Shown in pieces: positions 14,962 through 22,569 of a stretch of 23,239 nt of DNA (within the stretch, counting starts at the first letter, position 1; each line of letters opens with the position of its first letter). The notes under the pieces were generated by a model. That model ran no database searches, was not told the origin of the DNA, and saw nothing but the letters and a program-made list of their open reading frames with translations. Made by a program: the position numbers and the translations under genes. The stretch is from Planctomycetota bacterium (lineage in GTDB: Bacteria > Planctomycetota > Phycisphaerae > WQYP01): NCBI GenBank assembly GCA_021799715.1, contig JAJYZY010000026.1, positions 1 to 23,239 of the forward strand. The letters are read 5' to 3'.

Positions 14962-15639
14962 ATGACACGCTTACATGGCCACCGATATGTGCGCATTGAC
15001 AGCCGATGGAAAGCCCTTCTCGTTCTTGCGGCTATATGTCTGATGGCATTTCCATTGTGGCTGTGCCGGGCGATGGGCAAAACTCAAACGTCCGGTTTTG
15101 TGGTTATTGATCCCGGCCACGGCGGCATAGATCCAGGCACACGCGCGAGCAATGGCCTCGACGAGAAGACCGTCGTTCTGGCTGTGGCCCTGGACATGGT
15201 TCCACTGATGAAGCGCGATCACATCCGATTCATCCTCACTCGGAATCGGGATAAATATGTGAGCCTCAGCCGACGGGTACAGATCGCCAACCGTCCCGGA
15301 GATCGTCTTCTCTTGAGCATCCATTGCGATTATTTCAAGCAGCGGGGCATGGAAGGATTCACGGTTTTGTATGCGCAGGGGGCGGCGGCTGATTCGCAAA
15401 TCGCCGCGCACCTGATTGCCGCCGGCCTGATCCATGAAGGATTTACCTGCCACGATGTTCGCATGGACACCCGCGACCTGGAGGTGCTGGACAAAAGCCG
15501 CGGTCCAGCCGTGCTGGTGGAATTAGGATTTTTGTCTGATCCGCATGATTTGCATTACCTGGCGTCTAAATCCGGTCAACATCGTCTTGCCGCGGGTCTG
15601 GTGCGAGGGTTGGAGGCATATTTGCGGAAAACACAATAG
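14962..15639 (+). CDS. N-acetylmuramoyl-L-alanine amidase (Amidase_3/CwlD-AmiC type)
   Basis: Peptidoglycan hydrolase of 225 residues. After a basic N-terminus and one membrane segment (ALLVLAAICLMAFPLWLC, about residues 17-34) the Amidase_3 fold starts with VVIDPGHGGIDPGT (zinc His). The second zinc ligand is the Glu of LDEKTVVLAVA and the third the His of LLSIHCDYF. The catalytic Glu is in VLVELGFLSDPHDL. Most family members have SIHAN or SIHAD where this has SIHCD. The ATG at 14962 has AAAGGAA a few bases upstream, better than the upstream alternative at 14938. It is the second peptidoglycan amidase in the window and is unrelated in fold to the Tat lipoprotein at 8350. Only one or few N-terminal residues reach the cytoplasm, so the enzyme is periplasmic. 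Confidence 0.93.
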   Translation: MTRLHGHRYVRIDSRWKALLVLAAICLMAFPLWLCRAMGKTQTSGFVVIDPGHGGIDPGTRASNGLDEKTVVLAVALDMVPLMKRDHIRFILTRNRDKYVSLSRRVQIANRPGDRLLLSIHCDYFKQRGMEGFTVLYAQGAAADSQIAAHLIAAGLIHEGFTCHDVRMDTRDLEVLDKSRGPAVLVELGFLSDPHDLHYLASKSGQHRLAAGLVRGLEAYLRKTQ

Positions 15640-15673
15640 GCCGCGGGTTTGAATATTGCGCGGTTTCCGGCGA

Positions 15674-15753
15674 TTTCATTTTCCTTTCATGTTCGGATGC
15701 TAATTTGTTTTCATACGGACTGATCGGTTCAGTCTGGAAGTGTTTTTAAGGAA
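15674..15753 (+). promoter_or_regulatory. Duplicated control region, copy 2 (TTTCAT direct repeat plus inverted repeat)
   Basis: Same arrangement as at 14113. TTTCAT lies at 15674-15679 and 15685-15690 (11 bases apart). The identical 18-base block is at 15682-15699. CGGACTGA (15716-15723) and TCAGTCTG (15729-15736) flank a different centre (TCGGT). AAGGAA at 15748-15753 lies seven bases before the ATG. The arms of the inverted repeat are identical in both copies while the centre differs, as expected for a protein operator or a stem. Confidence 0.62.
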
Positions 15754-15760
15754 TGCGATC

Positions 15761-16414
15761 ATGAATTGCAAAGTAGCACTGATTATCGGGGTTGTTGGCC
15801 TGGGTTTTGTAGCGGGGGAATTCGCGATTGTCCGCGCTGATAAACCGGAACCCGGGGAATGCAGAGTCTCCATGGCACAATTGCCGGCAGCCGTGGCCAG
15901 AACACTCACACAGGAAGCAAGTGGCGGGCAGGTGGGGGAAATTGACATGAAAATTGGCGACCATAAAGCCACTTATGAAGCCGATGTCGTTATCAATAAA
16001 CTGCCCTACGAAATCACCATCGCCATGAATGGCACACTGCTGAAAAAACACCTTGATGACATGGACCTGACACTGAATCAACTCCCCGCGCCTGTGCAGG
16101 CCGCCATCAAGCAGGAATCCGGCAACGGCAAAGTTTCGGAAATCGGCGAGCATTTTTTTGATGATGGCGATGCTTTTTACAAAGCCACCGTGAAAATCGG
16201 CGAACATGCTTACAAGCTCAAAGTGCTGCCTGACGGCACATTGCTGAAAATGAAGCTAAAGGAAAAAGAGCATGGAGATCACGAAGACGGCGATCATGAC
16301 CATGCGGATAAAGACCATCGAGATCACGGTGATCATGGTCATGCCGACAAAGACCACGGTGATCATGACCACCACAAGGACAAAGACCGCGGCGATCATG
16401 GCGACAACGACTGA
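15761..16414 (+). CDS. PepSY-like periplasmic protein with His/Asp-rich C-terminal tail
   Basis: Exported protein of 217 residues. The N-terminus (MNCKVALIIGVVGLGFVAGE) is a signal peptide or anchor. Two PepSY-like repeats follow: LPAAVARTLTQEASGGQVGEI with ATYEADVVINKLPYEITIAMNGTLLK (about 45-95), then LPAPVQAAIKQESGNGKVSEI with FYKATVKIGEHAYKLKVLPDGTLLK (about 107-163). The tail (about 170-217) is almost only His, Asp, Gly and Lys, with 13 histidines, and should bind divalent metals such as Zn, Ni or Cu. PepSY-like proteins are thought to bind peptidoglycan precursors or inhibit secreted enzymes, and are often under OmpR-family control, which fits the TTTCAT direct repeat upstream. ATG 15761 is preferred to the open frame from 15740 because AAGGAA is seven bases away. 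A strong terminator follows. Confidence 0.82.
   Translation: MNCKVALIIGVVGLGFVAGEFAIVRADKPEPGECRVSMAQLPAAVARTLTQEASGGQVGEIDMKIGDHKATYEADVVINKLPYEITIAMNGTLLKKHLDDMDLTLNQLPAPVQAAIKQESGNGKVSEIGEHFFDDGDAFYKATVKIGEHAYKLKVLPDGTLLKMKLKEKEHGDHEDGDHDHADKDHRDHGDHGHADKDHGDHDHHKDKDRGDHGDND
16292..16405 (+). repeat. Degenerate tandem repeats coding the His/Asp tail
   Basis: Units of 39, 30 and 33 bases, each beginning GATCATG (16292, 16331, 16361), then a partial unit at 16394. They encode variations on DHxHADKDHG. All units are multiples of three, so the frame is kept and the tail length could change by slippage or recombination. Confidence 0.6.
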
Positions 16415-16445
16415 CCACCGCGGACAAGAACATCCTCCTCCCTGA

Positions 16446-16490
16446 ACAGGGCCGGCCCGTGGCGCTATGGGCGGGCCCTGTCTATTTTTA
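16446..16490 (+). terminator. Rho-independent terminator
   Basis: ACAGGGCCGGCCC pairs with GGGCGGGCCCTGT (12 pairs, one G-G mismatch) across a ten-base loop, followed by CTATTTTTA. It lies 32 bases after the PepSY-like gene and separates it from ispD. Confidence 0.85.
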
Positions 16491-16722
16491 TCAGAGTCTG
16501 GCTATAAACGGCGTCGAGAGGCCCAGTGCACTGTGGTCAACGGGCCGGCTGTTTACACGACAGGCCCGGTGATAGCGCCCCCATAACCGGTTGGTAAACG
16601 TCCGCAGCCATGCTGGGAAAACCATGGCCGTTTACCGGCACCGTCGCGCGTGTTTAAAGTTTTCAAGCTTGGGTCGGCTCGTCGCCGTTGTCGTGGAAAT
16701 TACCACCATCCATGCTCCGCCT
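16491..16722. other. Intergenic region upstream of ispD
   Basis: No gene is supported here. The perfect inverted repeat GGTAAACG (16593-16600) and CGTTTACC (16629-16636) encloses 28 bases. A weak promoter-like pair (TTTACC near 16631, TTTAAA near 16653) may serve ispD, but the match is poor. Confidence 0.4.
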
Positions 16723-16764
16723 CCCGCCGACAAAGACTTTCGCGGAGATACATTTGTCGGCGGG
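16723..16764 (+). promoter_or_regulatory. Long perfect inverted repeat upstream of ispD
   Basis: CCCGCCGACAAA (16723-16734) and TTTGTCGGCGGG (16753-16764) form a 12-pair perfect stem around an 18-base loop, ending 25 bases before the ispD start. There is no T-run after it, so it is not a normal terminator. It may be a leader structure or a regulator site. Confidence 0.55.
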
Positions 16765-16789
16765 TAAACTTTCAGCGATACTTTTGTGC

Positions 16790-17527
16790 ATGGCTGAGAA
16801 CAACTTATTTACGGTTATCCTTCCGGCTGCGGGAAATAGCACGCGCTTTGCGGCGGGGGATAAACTATTGGTGGATATTGCCGGTTTAACGGTCTTACAG
16901 CGGGCGGTATCGCTTTTCACACGCCGCGCGGATGTAGCGGGGATTATCATCGCAACGGGTGCTCAACGCGTGGAGTCTTACCAGCGACACCTGCAGAGCG
17001 TATTGCACGGCAAAGATCTCACTATTTTGCCGGGCGGTTCTGAGCGGTGGGAAAGCGTGTACAAAGCACTGTCCGGCGGCAAGGTGCAAACGGAATTTGT
17101 AGCGGTGCATGATGCGGCGCGACCGGTAACGCCCGCCGCGGTTATTGATGCCGTATTCGCCGGCGCGGCTTTGCATGGTGCCGCGTTGCCGGTATTGGCG
17201 GAACCCGCCACGCTCAAACGACTGGGCGCTCAACAGCGTGTCACTGAGACGGTGGATCGCGCCGGGCTGTTTCAGGCTCAGACACCGCAGTGCTTTCGCA
17301 CAGAATTGCTCCTGCGGGGCTTTGAAACGTTGATAAAAGCCAACCGTATCAGCCACGTCACGGATGATGCGCAAATTATTGAATTAACCGGCGGCACAGT
17401 GGTTGGTACGCGCGGCGATGCGTTGAACATGAAGGTGACCACCGCGGGTGACGCCCAACTATGCGCAGCCATTGCAGCCGTCGCAGAAGCACCGCAATGG
17501 ACCGACAATCGGAGCGGATCACAATGA
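16790..17527 (+). CDS. ispD: 2-C-methyl-D-erythritol 4-phosphate cytidylyltransferase (IspD)
   Basis: IspD joins MEP with CTP to make CDP-ME in the cytosolic MEP isoprenoid pathway, the route that IspH (6115-7119) completes. The 245-residue product has the nucleotide loop LPAAGNSTRFAAGDK (11-25), PGGSERWESV (81-90), VHDAARP (106-112), QTPQCF and VTDDAQIIE, followed by GTRGDALNMKVTT. All are IspD signatures. In bacteria the first loop usually reads AAGxGxRM/F; here N and S replace the glycines but the basic Arg 19 and Lys 25 remain. I start it at ATG 16790, since upstream codons overlap the inverted repeat and encode nothing IspD-like. No Shine-Dalgarno is seen. The stop overlaps the polX start (ATGA), so the two are translationally coupled. 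Confidence 0.94.
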   Translation: MAENNLFTVILPAAGNSTRFAAGDKLLVDIAGLTVLQRAVSLFTRRADVAGIIIATGAQRVESYQRHLQSVLHGKDLTILPGGSERWESVYKALSGGKVQTEFVAVHDAARPVTPAAVIDAVFAGAALHGAALPVLAEPATLKRLGAQQRVTETVDRAGLFQAQTPQCFRTELLLRGFETLIKANRISHVTDDAQIIELTGGTVVGTRGDALNMKVTTAGDAQLCAAIAAVAEAPQWTDNRSGSQ

Positions 17528-19335
17528 GTAGAAATCAGGAAATCGCGGAATTATTCAACCGCGCCGCGGATGTGATGGCACTGCTTGAGGAGAATTCATT
17601 TCGTGTGTTGGGCACGCGCAAGGCAGGGCGCATTATTGAAGATTTGCCTGAAGATGTGCAAGCGTTGCGGGAGCAGGGCCGCTTGGAGCACACACCGGGT
17701 ATTGGTAAAAGCACGGTGGAAAAAATCGATGAATTTCTGCGTTCCGGGCGCATATCGGAATTTGAAGACCTCGCGGCGCGGGTTCCCGCAGGCGTGCTGG
17801 ACATGCTGGCGATTTCGTCGGTGGGGGTGAAGACAGCCCATCAATTGTGGAAAGAGGCGGGCATTACAAGCGTAGCGGAATTGAAAAAGCACCTCATCGA
17901 CGGCACGATGCCGAAGCTCAAGGGCTTTGGCGAAAAGAAGCAATTAAAGATCCGCCAGAACATGGAATTCATGGAAGAAGCGGGCAAGCGTATCGGCATA
18001 GGCTGGGCGCTGCCGCTGGCCGAAAGTTATTGCGGTGCTTTGGCGAAAGTGCCCGGCGTAACTGGGGTGCAATATTGCGGCAGTCTGCGGCGGGGCCGGG
18101 AAACGGTCGGCGATATTGACATTCTTGTCTGTTCCGGGCCGGAGCATGTACGTGCCATAACGGATGCCATTCTGGCCCATGAACACACGTCACAGACAAT
18201 TGGTGCCGGTGAAACCAAAATCAGCATTCGCACCGGCGCGGGATTGCAGGTGGATTTTAGAATCGTTGCGGCCCAACACTGGGGCGCGGCGCTGCAATAT
18301 TTTACGGGTTCCAAAGAGCACAACGTGCGCGTGCGGGAATTAGCCGCCAAGCGCGGATTGAAGCTAAATGAGTGGGGACTTTTCAGGGACCAGCTTTGCG
18401 TGGCGGGAGAAAATGAGCACGAGATTTACACGTCCCTGGAACTGGCGTGGATTCCGCCGGAGATGCGGGAAGACCGGGGAGAAATCGAACTGGCGCAACG
18501 GATGTACAAACGCGGTCGAGGTGAGAGCATAACGGTCGAGGATCCGCGACTGGCCTATTTAGGACGGGAGATTCCCGCGGCCTGGCCGGTATTGCAATTA
18601 TCCGATATTCGTGGTGATTTGCATTCCCACACCACGGCCAGCGATGGACATTGCGGCATTGATGATATGATTGCCGAGGCCAAGCGACGGGGATATGAAT
18701 ACTTTGCCATCACGGATCACAGCAAATCACAAGTACAGGCCAATGGCCTGCGCGTGGATCGACTTATGGAACATATCAAAGCCATTCATGCGGCGGCGGC
18801 CAAGGTAAAGGGAATAACAATATTGGCCGGCAGTGAAGTGGACATACTTGCGGATGGTTCCCTAGATTATCCCGATGACGTTTTGCGGCAACTGGACTGG
18901 GTGGTGGCATCACCGCATGCGGCGCTAAGCCAGGAAAGTCAGGCCGCTACGGCGCGACTGATTTGTGCCGCATCGCACCCGCTGGTGGATGTGATCGGGC
19001 ATCCAACCGGACGGCTGGTGGGCGGACGGCGCGGATTGGAACCGGACATGAAGGCGGTAATCATGGCGGCGGCCCGCAGTGGCGCAGCCATGGAAATCAA
19101 TTCCCATGATCTGCGGCTGGACTTGCGGGATATTCACGCCCGGCTGGCGGTTGAGGCGTCGGTGCCGTTGTGTATCAATACCGATGCGCATCAACGTGAG
19201 GATATGGATAAAATAACGTATGGCATCCTGACGGCCCGGCGGGCATGGGCGAGGCCGGAAAATGTGATCAATAGCTGGCCGTGGGATAAAATACGCAAGC
19301 GGCGGGAAAGCCGACGGAATGGCGATTTTGAGTGA
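17524..19335 (+). CDS. polX: DNA polymerase X family protein with PHP domain (PolX)
   Basis: Repair polymerase of 603 residues with the full bacterial PolX layout. First comes an N-terminal helix-hairpin-helix part (PGIGKSTVEKIDEFL and ISSVGVKTAHQLW). The Pol-beta nucleotidyltransferase core is marked by GSLRRGRETVGDIDIL, with metal-binding Asp 197 and Asp 199, and a third Asp in LQVDFRIV. A C-terminal PHP domain starts at DLHSHTTASDG (365-375). The PHP ligands are all present: HSH, ITDHS, SEVDI, SPHAAL, IGHPTG, EINSHD and NTDAH (551-556). 3'-5' exonuclease and AP-site activities known for this domain are therefore likely. The start at 17524 has GGAG nine bases upstream and overlaps the ispD stop by ATGA. 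The frame is open for 21 further codons upstream, inside ispD. Confidence 0.97.
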   Translation: MSRNQEIAELFNRAADVMALLEENSFRVLGTRKAGRIIEDLPEDVQALREQGRLEHTPGIGKSTVEKIDEFLRSGRISEFEDLAARVPAGVLDMLAISSVGVKTAHQLWKEAGITSVAELKKHLIDGTMPKLKGFGEKKQLKIRQNMEFMEEAGKRIGIGWALPLAESYCGALAKVPGVTGVQYCGSLRRGRETVGDIDILVCSGPEHVRAITDAILAHEHTSQTIGAGETKISIRTGAGLQVDFRIVAAQHWGAALQYFTGSKEHNVRVRELAAKRGLKLNEWGLFRDQLCVAGENEHEIYTSLELAWIPPEMREDRGEIELAQRMYKRGRGESITVEDPRLAYLGREIPAAWPVLQLSDIRGDLHSHTTASDGHCGIDDMIAEAKRRGYEYFAITDHSKSQVQANGLRVDRLMEHIKAIHAAAAKVKGITILAGSEVDILADGSLDYPDDVLRQLDWVVASPHAALSQESQAATARLICAASHPLVDVIGHPTGRLVGGRRGLEPDMKAVIMAAARSGAAMEINSHDLRLDLRDIHARLAVEASVPLCINTDAHQREDMDKITYGILTARRAWARPENVINSWPWDKIRKRRESRRNGDFE

Positions 19336-19362
19336 TGAGGGGCTTGAACTTGGAGTTGGATA

Positions 19363-20274
19363 ATGCCGATGTCAATTGCAAAAATAGACCGTAGCCGGGT
19401 TATCCCCGCATTGATGGCCATGGGTTTGGCTATGGCATTTTGCGGCACTGCTCCGGCCGCCGGACATCATCGCCATGCCAAACCATCCGCCAAAACCGTC
19501 GCGGCACCGCTTGCAATTCAGGCATTGCGCACCGGAAGCGTACTATCCAATGTACACGGAAAACTCACTTTAACTTCGCGAAGCATATATCCGGAATTTG
19601 GATTTATCAATCGCAAAAAAGGATGGCCGCGATCCATTCGGCTTCTGCCCTGCCTGGCATTGCAGGCCATGGAATCCGTGGATAAAGCACATACGGGCTT
19701 TGTAATCAGCGGAATGTTAACGCAATATCAGCATCAGCTTTATATGCTGCCGGATGCCGATGTACGTTTATTAACGAAGGCTCCCCGCACTGCCAAAGCG
19801 CCGCCATCGGCCGCTGCGACCCAAGCCGACACCAAGACCAGCGGACAAAAGCTCACGGCGCGGGAAGTTCTGGAAAGACTGCTATCGCATCACATTTCCC
19901 GCCCGGTTGAACAGCTTGTGAAGATACAACCGATGCTGACGGCAAAACCAATTCCGGATTTACCACAACCGGTTGGATATGTGCCGCCACCGGCGTTGCG
20001 CGAAGGCGCGTATATATGGAATCGACCGGGGCGGCTGCTTTTTAATCAACCGTTGCATGAATGGATTTTCGTATTTCAAGCGGATGGATCGGGCCTTTCA
20101 GAGCCGCCGCTGATCTTACTGCCCTGCCATCTGCTGCAACGCATGGAAGTCCGCAGCGGCCGTTATGGTACAGAAATAAAATTCCGGGTCAGCGGTAAAA
20201 TCACGCAGTTCCGGGGACGAAATTATCTGTTTATAACTTATTTTGAAGTGGCGCATAATTTGGGCCGTTTCTGA
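19363..20274 (+). CDS. Secreted protein of unknown function with duplicated domain
   Basis: This 303-residue protein has a signal peptide (core VIPALMAMGLAMAFCGTAPA, cleavage near AAG). The mature part holds two copies of one domain of about 85 residues. Copy 1 (54-134) runs from ALRTGS through LLPCLALQAMES to FVISGMLTQYQHQLYML. Copy 2 (211-296) runs from ALREGA through LLPCHLLQRMEV to FRVSGKITQFRGRNYLFI. The spacing between the shared blocks is the same within one residue in both. A Thr/Ala/Ser-rich linker and a helix (TAREVLERLLSHHISRPVEQL) lie between them. I do not recognise the family; the shape suggests a beta-barrel that binds something outside the cytoplasm. The gene follows polX by 27 bases with GGAG seven bases before the ATG, so it may be in the same operon. 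Confidence 0.8.
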   Translation: MPMSIAKIDRSRVIPALMAMGLAMAFCGTAPAAGHHRHAKPSAKTVAAPLAIQALRTGSVLSNVHGKLTLTSRSIYPEFGFINRKKGWPRSIRLLPCLALQAMESVDKAHTGFVISGMLTQYQHQLYMLPDADVRLLTKAPRTAKAPPSAAATQADTKTSGQKLTAREVLERLLSHHISRPVEQLVKIQPMLTAKPIPDLPQPVGYVPPPALREGAYIWNRPGRLLFNQPLHEWIFVFQADGSGLSEPPLILLPCHLLQRMEVRSGRYGTEIKFRVSGKITQFRGRNYLFITYFEVAHNLGRF

Positions 20275-20406
20275 TAACGGCGTAAAAAGATCGCCCCCGT
20301 CGCATCATTGGCTCACTTTGATTCGTCGGTAACGATGGGATTGCCGCGGACATTTCCAGCCCGGTGGAGAGCCGTGCTGAAATTGCCGTCATGCAGCGCC
20401 GTGACA

Positions 20407-21255
20407 TCACAATTTTCCGATTAATTCAACCGGGCCTTGCGGCTGCAAATCGCCACCGGCCGGCTCAATGGTAACCGCGGCGGTCAGAGAATTGGAAAAC
20501 TTCATTCCCGCCGGAATTGTGGGCGTAAACATCACAAAGCCGCTGTCATCAACATTGAAAGTTCCCGCGGGAATTTTTTTGCTCGCGGGAGTAATCCACC
20601 ACAGTTCGTAAGTTTTATCTGCTTGAAGCCGCTTTAAGTCCGCGGCACAAAACTTCCACATCCCGGCTTGCTTATCCCAGAATAATCGGCCAAAAGCCGC
20701 GGGCTGTTTACCTGCCCCTTGCAGCGATGCCATTTGAAGGTGCGGGACTTTGAGCATATTGATAACCTGATCGGCCTGTTGCACCTGACTGCGCAGCCGA
20801 TGAACACGATTTTCCCAATTCACGATAACCTTGGTTTCGTGCGTGACAATCTTCCGGTTCTGGTGTTCGCTGAACGCCAACAGCTGGTGGAGTCCGTGAA
20901 TTTCTGTTTTCTGAAGGTGCTGAATATAAAGACTCATCCCCATGGCAATCAGCAATGCGATACTTGCGGCCATTGCCAGAATAAAACTCATGCGGGAATG
21001 ACGGACGGGCAATTTCAGCGGCGTTGCAGCCACAGACTGATCGATGCGCCTTTGCAGAGCCTCACGCAGGACACCGGGAACCGGCGTTTCATTGGCCGCC
21101 ATTGCCAGATGGGCGGCGATTTCAGTGAAGTCCCCCATTAATTCGCGGCAGTGCGGGCATTTTTGAAGATGCTCTTCCAGATGCGCACTTTCCTCCCGCA
21201 CCGCGGCTCCGGCGGCTTGCAAGGGTATCAGGTCTTTGGCCTCACGGCAATTCAC
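20407..21255 (-). CDS. Zinc-finger anti-sigma factor (RskA/ChrR-like)
   Basis: Membrane-bound anti-sigma factor of 282 residues. The cytoplasmic N-terminus has the ZAS motif H29-x3-C33-x2-C36 (HLEEHLQKCPHC) with Cys 3 as a likely fourth ligand. A single membrane span (about 90-111, FILAMAASIALLIAMGMSLY) is followed by a coiled-coil-like stretch (QLLAFSEHQNRKIVTHETKV... LRSQVQQADQVINML). The C-terminal RskA-type domain follows (FWDKQAGMWKFCAADLKRLQADKTYELWWI, then AGTFNVDDSGFVMF). It should hold the ECF sigma factor encoded just upstream until an envelope signal releases it. The two genes overlap by four bases (ATGA), the usual sigma/anti-sigma layout. The signal is unknown. Confidence 0.93.
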   Translation of the reverse strand: MNCREAKDLIPLQAAGAAVREESAHLEEHLQKCPHCRELMGDFTEIAAHLAMAANETPVPGVLREALQRRIDQSVAATPLKLPVRHSRMSFILAMAASIALLIAMGMSLYIQHLQKTEIHGLHQLLAFSEHQNRKIVTHETKVIVNWENRVHRLRSQVQQADQVINMLKVPHLQMASLQGAGKQPAAFGRLFWDKQAGMWKFCAADLKRLQADKTYELWWITPASKKIPAGTFNVDDSGFVMFTPTIPAGMKFSNSLTAAVTIEPAGGDLQPQGPVELIGKL

Positions 21256-21866
21256 AGCGTTGACTCCGCATCTACACCTACATTACGCAAAATCTCCCGC
21301 AGGCGGATTAAACCCAGGCGAATATGGCTTTTGACCGTACCAAGCGGGATATCGGTTTTTTCGGCGATCTCGGTGTGACTGAGACCCTCAAAAAAGGCCA
21401 ATTCGAGGGCTTGGCGTTGCGGAGCGCTTAGTTGCAGAACCCCCGCCCGCACTTTTTCGCGCCGTTCGGCCAAATCAGTATAATCCACGGGTGTACTGCG
21501 ATCTGGAATATCCAGTCCTTTATCGGCCGCGACTTCGACGGACAGCAATGGCCCCGGAGGCATTTTTTTGACCGCATTTGAACTGCGTTGCCGATCAATC
21601 GCCCGACTGCGACATAACATCACCAGATACGTCAGCGGCGCGGCCCGCACCGGATCGTAACGATCCGCCCGATTCCATACTTCCCAAAACACATCAATTA
21701 AAAGGTCTTCCGCCTCACCACGATCTGCCAGCAGGCGCGTGCAGAGCGTCAGAAGCGTACCGGAATATTTATCATAAAGGGTATTAAGCGCGGTGCGATC
21801 GCGCATTGCGACCCCGCGCATTAAGGCCAAATCATCGACCAACGATCCACCAGACTCAGAGGCCAA
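21252..21866 (-). CDS. ECF sigma factor (RpoE/SigK-like)
   Basis: Extracytoplasmic-function sigma factor of 204 residues. Region 2 shows ALNTLYDKYSGTLLTLCTRLLADRGEAEDLLIDVFWEVW and YLVMLCRSRAIDRQRS. Region 4 shows LSAPQRQALELAFFEGLSHTEIAEKTDIPLGTVKSHIRLGLIRL. Nothing follows region 4, so it belongs to the simple type controlled by a partner anti-sigma factor, which is the next gene (ATGA overlap). The start is a TTG at 21866. AAGGAG lies six bases before it, and no better ATG is available. I looked upstream for a typical GAAC-N16-17-CGTC autoregulated promoter and found none convincing. Confidence 0.95.
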   Translation of the reverse strand: MASESGGSLVDDLALMRGVAMRDRTALNTLYDKYSGTLLTLCTRLLADRGEAEDLLIDVFWEVWNRADRYDPVRAAPLTYLVMLCRSRAIDRQRSSNAVKKMPPGPLLSVEVAADKGLDIPDRSTPVDYTDLAERREKVRAGVLQLSAPQRQALELAFFEGLSHTEIAEKTDIPLGTVKSHIRLGLIRLREILRNVGVDAESTL

Positions 21867-21963
21867 ATGCCACTCCTTGGGTCATCCCGGGCGAACTTGC
21901 ACAAGCCCGAACAGCTTTACAGTGAGTAAAACGTCCTGTAACCGCGGTCGGAATACACCCGCT

Positions 21964-22539
21964 TTATCGCATTGCCGCTGTCAGACGCGGCCCAAGTTCA
22001 ATTTGCGGCTGCGGAGCAGGTTTATACGTTGGTGGAATGGAAATCTTCAGCGGCTGGCGTTTTGATGCAGGCAGGCCATCCTGGTCAATAATCCGCTGAA
22101 TTGCCATGATACCCTCAATAAGTGTTTCCGGGCGCGGCGGGCAGCCGGGCACGTACACATCCACCGGCATAAACTGGTCAATGCCCTGCACGGTGGCATA
22201 ATTATCAAACACGCCCCCCGTGCTGGCGCAGGCCCCCATGCTGATCACCCATTTTGGCTCCGCCATTTGCAGGTAAATACGGTGCAGAACTGGAACCATC
22301 TTAAAGCTGATTCTACCGGCGACAATCATTAAATCCGCCTGGCGGGGTGAAAATCGCATGACTTCCGCGCCAAAGCGGGCCAAATCATAACGACTGCTGG
22401 CCGTCGCCATGAGTTCTATGCCGCAGCACGCGGTGGCAAACGGCAAGGGCCAAACGCTGGAGCGCCGACACCAGTTGACAACCTTCTTAAGGTTCAATGT
22501 GAGGATATTATCCGGCAACGCTGTTGGTTCAATTGGCAT
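21964..22539 (-). CDS. nuoB: NADH-quinone oxidoreductase subunit B (NuoB)
   Basis: NuoB holds the terminal iron-sulfur cluster N2 of respiratory complex I and passes electrons to quinone. The four cluster cysteines are present: Cys 38 and 39 in TACCGIE, Cys 104 in MGACASTGG and Cys 133 in PGCPPRPE. The product is 191 residues. The C-terminus after residue 160 is a Pro-rich extension ([16 protein letters not shown]) longer than in compact NuoB. I use ATG 22539 because GGAG lies six bases upstream. The alternative start at 22551 has its site too close. nuoA lies 30 bases upstream, but the usual nuoC is not next; an ECF sigma gene follows instead. Confidence 0.96.
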   Translation of the reverse strand: MPIEPTALPDNILTLNLKKVVNWCRRSSVWPLPFATACCGIELMATASSRYDLARFGAEVMRFSPRQADLMIVAGRISFKMVPVLHRIYLQMAEPKWVISMGACASTGGVFDNYATVQGIDQFMPVDVYVPGCPPRPETLIEGIMAIQRIIDQDGLPASKRQPLKISIPPTYKPAPQPQIELGPRLTAAMR

Positions 22540-22569
22540 GATAAACTCCATCCTGTCCGGCTGTTGAAA

